Shown here one piece after another: positions 58,996 through 64,000 of a DNA stretch of 64,000 nucleotides (positions are counted from its first letter, which is position 1; the number at the start of each line of letters is the position of its first letter). The notes beneath the pieces were generated by a model. The model ran no database searches. It was given only the letters and a program-made list of their open reading frames with translations, and was not told the DNA's origin. The position numbers and the translations under genes were made by a program. The stretch covers positions 7,254,001-7,318,000 of the forward strand of contig NZ_CP046171.1 in NCBI RefSeq assembly GCF_011801125.1, given 5' to 3'. Source of the stretch: Nocardia brasiliensis. GTDB lineage: Bacteria > Actinomycetota > Actinomycetes > Mycobacteriales > Mycobacteriaceae.

Positions 58996-59820
58996 ATGCC
59001 GCTGACGCCTGTCGCCGAGCTGGTCACCGCCGCCGCACCCGGCGGACTCGGGGCGTTCAACGTGATCGCGCTGGAGCACGCGGAGGCCATCGCCGCCGCC
59101 GCGGAGTCGACGAAACGTCCTGTGGTACTTCAGCTTTCCGAGAACACCGCGAGCTATCACGGCGGCATCGCGCCGCTGGCGCTCGCCTGCCTGCGGATCG
59201 CGGCCGACAGCAGCGCCGCGATCGCGGTGCACCTCGACCACGCGACCGACCCGGCACTGGTGCGCGCCGCGGTCGAACTCGGCGTCCGCTCGGTCATGTA
59301 CGACGGCTCCACCCTGGACTACGCCGCGAATCTCGCCAGTACCGCCGAGATCACCCGCTGGTGTCACGAGCGCGACGTGCACGTCGAGGCCGAACTCGGC
59401 GAGGTCGGCGGCAAAGACGGTGCGCACGCCCCCGGCGTGCGCACCGATCCGGACGAGGCGGTCGAGTTCGTGGCCGTCACCGGCGTGGACGCGCTCGCGG
59501 TCGCCGTCGGGTCCTCGCACGCCATGCACACCCGCACCGCGACTCTGGACAACGAATTGATCGCCCGCCTGGCCGCCAAGGTGCCCGTCCCGCTGGTCCT
59601 GCACGGCTCCTCGGGTGTCTCCGACGCGGGACTGCGCGCCGCGGTCGAGCACGGCATCACCAAGGTCAATATCGCGACCCGGCTGAATGTCTTGCTGACC
59701 GAGGCGATCCGCGCCGTTCTGGCCGGCGACGCGGACCTGTCCGATCCACGGAAATACCTGGCCCCAGGCCGCGCGGCGGTACGGGACGAGGTGGCCCGCT
59801 TTCTTCAGCTCCTGGCCTGA
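58996..59820 (+). CDS. Class II bisphosphate aldolase (tagatose-bisphosphate type)
   Basis: This 274-residue zinc aldolase has HLDHATDP (zinc His and catalytic Asp), EAELGEVGGKDG, VGSSHAMH, LVLHGSSGVSDAG and KVNIATRLN. It resembles GatY/KbaY and Fba-like proteins and should split tagatose-1,6-bisphosphate into dihydroxyacetone phosphate and glyceraldehyde-3-phosphate, completing the pathway. GGAGAG precedes ATG 58996. Fructose-1,6-bisphosphate cannot be excluded as substrate. Confidence 0.88.
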   Translation: MPLTPVAELVTAAAPGGLGAFNVIALEHAEAIAAAAESTKRPVVLQLSENTASYHGGIAPLALACLRIAADSSAAIAVHLDHATDPALVRAAVELGVRSVMYDGSTLDYAANLASTAEITRWCHERDVHVEAELGEVGGKDGAHAPGVRTDPDEAVEFVAVTGVDALAVAVGSSHAMHTRTATLDNELIARLAAKVPVPLVLHGSSGVSDAGLRAAVEHGITKVNIATRLNVLLTEAIRAVLAGDADLSDPRKYLAPGRAAVRDEVARFLQLLA

Positions 59821-59838
59821 GGCCCCGTAAAAGACGCA

Positions 59839-59868
59839 GTCGGCGGCGCTCACGTCAACGCCGCCGAC
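59839..59868. terminator. First of two near-identical hairpins after the aldolase gene
   Basis: GTCGGCGGCG at 59839-59848 pairs perfectly with CGCCGCCGAC at 59859-59868 around a 10-base loop, 18 bases past the aldolase stop. CCGCTGGGAAGGGTGAACC follows. This is the likely terminator of the SIS-to-aldolase operon. Confidence 0.7.
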
Positions 59869-59930
59869 CGCTGGGAAGGGTGAACCGTTCCCATGCGGTC
59901 CACCGAAGTTCGGGTTTCCCCAGAGGAGAT

Positions 59931-59966
59931 GCGGTCGGCGGCGACAGGAGTAACGCCGCCGACCGC
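59931..59966. terminator. Second of two near-identical hairpins
   Basis: GCGGTCGGCGGCG at 59931-59943 pairs perfectly with CGCCGCCGACCGC at 59954-59966 around a 10-base loop. The stem core, loop length and GC-rich tail copy those of the hairpin 95 bases earlier, so the block was duplicated. It may end transcription from either of the converging genes. Confidence 0.7.
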
Positions 59967-60083
59967 TGGGGAGGGGTGGACCGGGGCAGCCGATCCACCA
60001 GCACCTTTCACACTCCCCTACGCACCTGAACACTTCCCCTGACATTCCTGAGATTCCGTTAGGAACCAGGGAACCAGGCCGCG

Positions 60084-62174
60084 CTAGTCGGGAATCGCGG
60101 CGGTCAGCGCGATATTGACCCAGCTGGGCGCGTCCGGGTCGAGCCGAAGCCGCTCAGGCCGCAGGCCGGAATCGACAAGGAACAGCGCGGGCGGCAGGCC
60201 CTTCGGGAAGTTGCTGGCGAAGACGTTCACCCGCAACCGATGTCCGGGCTGCAACACCGCCTCGATCGGCGTGACGGCCACGTCGAGGGTGACCGGCTCG
60301 CCGGGCACGACGGGCTGACGCCGATCCAGATCCAGGAACTGGCGTGGTTCGGTGTAGTCGCCGTCGGCCGAGGTCTTGCTGGCCGCCTCGTCGATCTGCC
60401 GCAGCGAGGAGACCAGCTGCCCAGTGGCGATCTCCCGGGAGGTGCCGTCGGGTGCGACGTCGTTGACCGTCGTCACCCAGTAGCCGTCGGTCGCGTCGTG
60501 CACCACGTTGAGGTGCACGGCGATCGGGCCGGAGATGGTGGTCGCCTCGGCCACCGGGCTACTGGTGAAGCTCAGCCCGTCGTGCTCCCACACCCGCGAG
60601 TCGTTGCCGCACGCGTCCAGGATCGCGGTGACACCCGCGGTGATGCGGGCGACGTCGCGGCCGCACAGGCTCAACAGGCCGGGCGCGACCGTCAGGTCGC
60701 GGACCGCGCCCTGACGCGGGCTCTGCGCCAGGCCGCCGTCGTAGACCGAGCCAGCCGCAGTACCCGATGGCTGATCGTTGAGGTAGACGCGTCGGTAGGT
60801 CGCCTCGGTGCGCGGGAATTCCGAGCCGTCCGTCCAACCGCCGCCCTGCTGCTTGACCACCAGCGGCGCGTACTTCTCGATGCCGTTGTCGATGCCGCGC
60901 AGCCAGTGGTCGAACCACGCCCGCTGCAACACATCCAGCCGCGGCGGCATGCCGGGATGGCCGAAACCGGCCACGCCGGAACCGACGTGATAGCCATCGC
61001 CCATGATCAGCTTCTTCTGCTCCGCGGGCAGCGGGATCGAGTTGAACGTGTCGGTCGGCGTGGTGCCGAAGATGTCGAACCACGCGCCCACCATGAAGGT
61101 CGGCACCTGGATGTTCTCGACCTTGGCCTTAAGCCCCTGCCGGAACGGCGAATTCGGGTCCATGAGCTCGCGGGTGCGCGGGGTCAGCTGGTCCGGCGTC
61201 AAGGCCGTGTAGCCGTTGGCCACCATGTCGACCAGGGTCAGCGGGTCGGCGATGCGATCCTTCAACCATTGCGCTTGCTGTGCGGGATCGAACTTTCCGA
61301 CCGCGAGCGCGGTGACATCGGGGATCATCTTGAGCGCGTTGACACCAAGCAGCCACGGCACCAGGAAGCCGACGCCCACCGCGCCGCCCGGTCCGGCGAT
61401 GTCGTTGAAGATGTCGGCACTGCCCTCGTAGGCGAAGACCGCCTTCAGTCCCGGCGGCCTGCGGTCGGTGGCCTCCAGTGCGGAGATCGCGGTGAACGAG
61501 ATCCCCATGGCGCCGACGTTGCCGTCGCTCCACGGCTGCCGGGTGATCCAGTCGATCACCTCGGCGGCGTCCTGCTTCTCCCGGTCGCCGAAGACCTGCC
61601 ACGTGCCCTCGGAGGTACCGGTGCCGCGCAGGTCGACCTGCACCAGGGTGTATCCGGCCTCGGTCAGGGCCCAGTCTTGCACGGCGGCCTCCACCGCGCC
61701 CGAGTCGAGCTGGCGGGTCAGGTCGAACAGACCGTCGATCCCGACGCCGGGCAGATTGACCGAGGCGATCCAATCCTCGAGCGGCTTCTTGATCCCGAGC
61801 CCGTCGGCGGCGGCCAGCACCGCCTGGCCGACCAGGATCGGCAGTTTTCCGTAGCCCTGGAATTGCAGGACCACGGGACGCCTACCGTCGGGGCGGTGGC
61901 CGTCGCGGGCCGGATGAATGACGTCGGCCTTGAGCACCTTGCCGTCGCTCATCGTGATCGGCACCGCGAGATCCGGCGAGATCCCGTTGTAGGGCTGCGG
62001 CCCGTCCAGCGCCGAATTCCATTGCGCGGCATGCGCGCCACCGTCGATTCCGGTGAACCCCCCAGCCGGCTCACCGAACGCCGCCGTGGTCAGCGCCTGC
62101 GCACCCGCCAAGATCACCGACCCGATCACCATCGCCCGCAGCACGATCCGTTTCGCTCGGTTCCGAGCCCTCAT
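60084..62174 (-). CDS. Second secreted CocE/NonD-type hydrolase
   Basis: This 696-residue paralogue of the protein at 45236 has a signal peptide (RIVLRAMVIGSVILAGAQALT), the hydrolase domain with VDLRGTGTSEG and the nucleophile region GAMGISFTAIS, and a C-terminal jelly roll (PGHRLRVNVFASNFPK). Cys pairs in LSLCGRD and DACGND could form disulfides. ATG 62174 follows GAGGCGGGA. Substrate unknown. It converges on the amino-sugar operon, with the twin hairpins between. Confidence 0.86.
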   Translation of the reverse strand: MRARNRAKRIVLRAMVIGSVILAGAQALTTAAFGEPAGGFTGIDGGAHAAQWNSALDGPQPYNGISPDLAVPITMSDGKVLKADVIHPARDGHRPDGRRPVVLQFQGYGKLPILVGQAVLAAADGLGIKKPLEDWIASVNLPGVGIDGLFDLTRQLDSGAVEAAVQDWALTEAGYTLVQVDLRGTGTSEGTWQVFGDREKQDAAEVIDWITRQPWSDGNVGAMGISFTAISALEATDRRPPGLKAVFAYEGSADIFNDIAGPGGAVGVGFLVPWLLGVNALKMIPDVTALAVGKFDPAQQAQWLKDRIADPLTLVDMVANGYTALTPDQLTPRTRELMDPNSPFRQGLKAKVENIQVPTFMVGAWFDIFGTTPTDTFNSIPLPAEQKKLIMGDGYHVGSGVAGFGHPGMPPRLDVLQRAWFDHWLRGIDNGIEKYAPLVVKQQGGGWTDGSEFPRTEATYRRVYLNDQPSGTAAGSVYDGGLAQSPRQGAVRDLTVAPGLLSLCGRDVARITAGVTAILDACGNDSRVWEHDGLSFTSSPVAEATTISGPIAVHLNVVHDATDGYWVTTVNDVAPDGTSREIATGQLVSSLRQIDEAASKTSADGDYTEPRQFLDLDRRQPVVPGEPVTLDVAVTPIEAVLQPGHRLRVNVFASNFPKGLPPALFLVDSGLRPERLRLDPDAPSWVNIALTAAIPD

Positions 62175-62434
62175 CGATGTGTCCCGCCTCTCGATCGATC
62201 CATAGGCCAGATTGTTGCTACTGGCCGGTAATAACGACTCGTCCCCACGCGACATCGTTTTACCCCAGGACGACAGAGCACCCTGCTATTACTGACCCTC
62301 TCGCGCATTTCTCCCGGTGAGATGCTCTTCAGTGGCCCAGACGATGACGCCGAACGACTTGTCCACGGGAGCGCCGCTGGATATTCTGCGAACCCATTCG
62401 GAAGCAAGGCTCGGCGGCGGCGAGAGGACCAGCG

Positions 62435-63463
62435 ATGGCGATCATGGGACGTGCGGCCGGCTTACGCGGATACCGCGAACTGGTGGACGAACTCGGCGGC
62501 GACGGCGCGGCCCTGCTGCGCCGCTTCGGCATCGCGCCGGAGGCGCCGGACTCCGACGACGCGATCCTGACCACCGAATCCATGGGGTGGGCGCTCGAGG
62601 TCGCCGCCACCGAATTGGCCTGCCCCGACTTCGGTTTACGCCTGGCCACGCGACAGGATCTGAGCCTGCTCGGCCCGCTCGCGGTCGCCGTGCTCAACGC
62701 CGCCACCGTCGGCGGCGCGCTGGCCTGCCTGCAGCGGTATCTGTTCATCCAGCACGCCGGGCTCACGATCGAACTCGGCCCGGATCCGGCCAAGCAGCGT
62801 GGCGTACTCGCTCTGCACTATCGGGACCTGGCCGAGGCGAGCTCGTTCAGTCAAGGCATCGACCACGGCGCCGGGCTGCTGCACCGGTATATCGACCGGG
62901 CCGTCGGCGGCGAATACGGCCTGCGCACCGTGCACCTACCGCACGCGCAGCGGGCACCGCTGGCGCGCTACCTCGAATTCTTCGGTGCCGACGTGCGATT
63001 CGACATGCAGACCACGCTGTTTCGCTTCCCTGCCGATCTGCTCGTGCGCCCCCTGGTCGACCCCGATCCGATGCTGCACAAGCTCGCGATGGACTACCTC
63101 GACCGCAACTACGCCGGGCTCGAGCGGACCATGACCGCCCGGGTCCGACTGGCCGTCGACCGCGCGCTGCTCGAGTCGAGCGCCGACATCAGCACCGTCG
63201 CGGACATGCTGACCATCGGCGAACGCAGCCTGCAGCGCGCATTGGCCGCGGAGGGAACGACATTCACCGCGGTGCTCGACACCGCCCGCCGCGACGCGAC
63301 CTACCGCCTGCTGTGCGAGACCGACCTGCCCATGGGCCGCATCACCGCGCTGGTCGGGCTCCGCGAGCAGTCCGCGCTGACCCGCGTCGTGCGCCGCTGG
63401 TACGGCACCACACCGCAGCGGATCAGGGCCGAGGCCCGCGAACGAGTACGCCCGACCCGCTGA
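62435..63463 (+). CDS. AraC-family regulator (ArgR/OruR-like)
   Basis: This 342-residue regulator has a long N-terminal sensor domain and a C-terminal double HTH: ISTVADMLTIGERSLQRALAAEG and PMGRITALVGLREQSALTRVVRRWYG, ending TTPQRIRAE. Domain pattern fits the Arabinose-binding-type (PF12625) AraC regulators that control lipid and amino-acid use. It is divergent from the CocE gene across 260 bases and may regulate it. Confidence 0.88.
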   Translation: MAIMGRAAGLRGYRELVDELGGDGAALLRRFGIAPEAPDSDDAILTTESMGWALEVAATELACPDFGLRLATRQDLSLLGPLAVAVLNAATVGGALACLQRYLFIQHAGLTIELGPDPAKQRGVLALHYRDLAEASSFSQGIDHGAGLLHRYIDRAVGGEYGLRTVHLPHAQRAPLARYLEFFGADVRFDMQTTLFRFPADLLVRPLVDPDPMLHKLAMDYLDRNYAGLERTMTARVRLAVDRALLESSADISTVADMLTIGERSLQRALAAEGTTFTAVLDTARRDATYRLLCETDLPMGRITALVGLREQSALTRVVRRWYGTTPQRIRAEARERVRPTR

Positions 63464-63505
63464 GGCGCCGGACCCGCGGCGAAACAGAGTGGGCGACAGT
63501 CGATG

Positions 63506-63814
63506 TCAGCGATCCTCGAACGAGGACGCGGACCCGTCCTGCGGCCAGGCATGCGCGGCGAGCCGCGTCTGCACCCGCGCTACGTCGGTCTCCGAGGGCA
63601 TCTCGTTGGTGACCTTCGTGATCATCACCTGGATGTCGGTCTTGTCCGCCGGGAAATCCCCCGACCCGGCCAGTTCGGCGGCGATCTGGCGGACCTCGTC
63701 GTCGGAGAGGCGGCGGCGGAGCAGGGCGAGCAGCGGGATGTAGTCCGATTCCGGGACACCGTCCGGATATCCGGCCCGCAGCCAGTCGATGATGGCGTTC
63801 AGGAAGGGTGGCAT
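63506..63814 (-). CDS. DUF3349 family protein
   Basis: This 102-residue protein matches the small DUF3349 family of mycobacteria and relatives (as in the Rv0543c family). The conserved WLRAGYPDGVPESDYIPLLALLRRRLSDDEV segment is present. It has no membrane segment. ATG 63814 is used. A second copy of the family lies immediately upstream. The function is unknown. Confidence 0.85.
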   Translation of the reverse strand: MPPFLNAIIDWLRAGYPDGVPESDYIPLLALLRRRLSDDEVRQIAAELAGSGDFPADKTDIQVMITKVTNEMPSETDVARVQTRLAAHAWPQDGSASSFEDR

Positions 63815-63827
63815 GAACGCTGCTCGC

Positions 63828-64000
63828 TCAGTCCGAGTCGGAGGGCGGGTCGGCCAGCGGCCAGCCGCCCGCCGCGAGATGGGACGCGACGCGCGCCACA
63901 TCGCGGTCGTCGGGCTGTTCCTTCGCGACGCGCGCGATGGCGTCCTCGATCTCCTCGTGCGTGATCTCGCTGTCGGGGTTCGTCGCGGCCAACTCCTCGG
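63828..64000 (-). CDS. DUF3349 family protein, second copy (partial)
   Basis: The C-terminal 56 residues run off the right edge and end in WPLADPPSDSD. ELAATNPDSEITHEEIEDAI and DVARVASHLAAGGWPLA match DUF3349 proteins. The stop at 63828 is 13 bases before the start of the next family member, so they form a tandem, probably co-transcribed pair. Confidence 0.7.
   Translation of the reverse strand, partial: EELAATNPDSEITHEEIEDAIARVAKEQPDDRDVARVASHLAAGGWPLADPPSDSD

Overview
This is a very GC-rich stretch of actinobacterial chromosome, almost certainly from the Nocardiaceae (Nocardia or a close relative). The evidence is an aceA-fadB2 pair arranged as in mycobacteria, an AdhC very like the mycobacterial enzyme, a DsbA-like/VKOR pair, DUF3349 genes, many GTG/TTG starts, and many 1-13 bp gene overlaps. 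No tRNA, rRNA, CRISPR array, insertion sequence or prophage gene was seen. About 54 protein genes and one clear pseudogene can be supported.

Layout. 1-7.4 kb: polyphosphate kinase 2, a decayed luciferase-like monooxygenase, the thiol-oxidation pair DsbA-like/VKOR, an HtrA-type protease, AdhC, an AI-2E-type permease and a ZIP metal transporter. 7.4-12.4 kb: a MetE-like protein that has lost three of its four zinc ligands, FadB2, and isocitrate lyase with RamB-like boxes upstream. 12.8-14 kb: a secreted lipase behind a perfect CRP/GlxR-type palindrome. 14-21 kb: a five-gene purine operon (FAD subunit and fused Fe-S/Mo subunit of xanthine dehydrogenase, an HpcH/HpaI-like aldolase, allantoicase, PuuE-type allantoinase). 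21.4-26.9 kb: a 2OG-Fe dioxygenase coupled to an M20-like hydrolase with altered catalytic residues, facing a 961-residue STAND/TPR regulator. 26.9-31.8 kb: the second purine locus (8-oxoguanine deaminase family, uricase, HIU hydrolase, OHCU decarboxylase), divergent from two XDH-maturation genes (MobA-like and XdhC). 31.8-36.1 kb: an NMT1/THI5-type ABC importer and a cysteine hydrolase. 36.2-41.8 kb: orphan ABC-2 permease, glycosyltransferase, a P450 with an unusual I-helix, PnuC, and an ArsR/ArsM pair. 41.9-51.2 kb: TetR/P450, a DeoR regulator, CocE-type hydrolase, acyl-CoA synthetase, TetR and a second secreted lipase. 51.3-59.8 kb: a complete amino-sugar route. 60-64 kb: a second CocE-type hydrolase, an AraC regulator and two DUF3349 genes.

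How the genes work together. The two purine loci together encode nearly all steps from xanthine to urate, 5-hydroxyisourate, OHCU, allantoin, allantoate and ureidoglycolate, plus cofactor maturation and possibly a purine-related importer. Ureidoglycolate yields glyoxylate, and a linked aldolase of unknown substrate may act on it. The 51-60 kb block reads as import of N-acetylgalactosamine (or a related sugar), phosphorylation, deacetylation, deamination/isomerisation, a second phosphorylation and aldol cleavage by the tagatose route. It does not use a phosphotransferase system, and the importer's ATPase must be encoded elsewhere.
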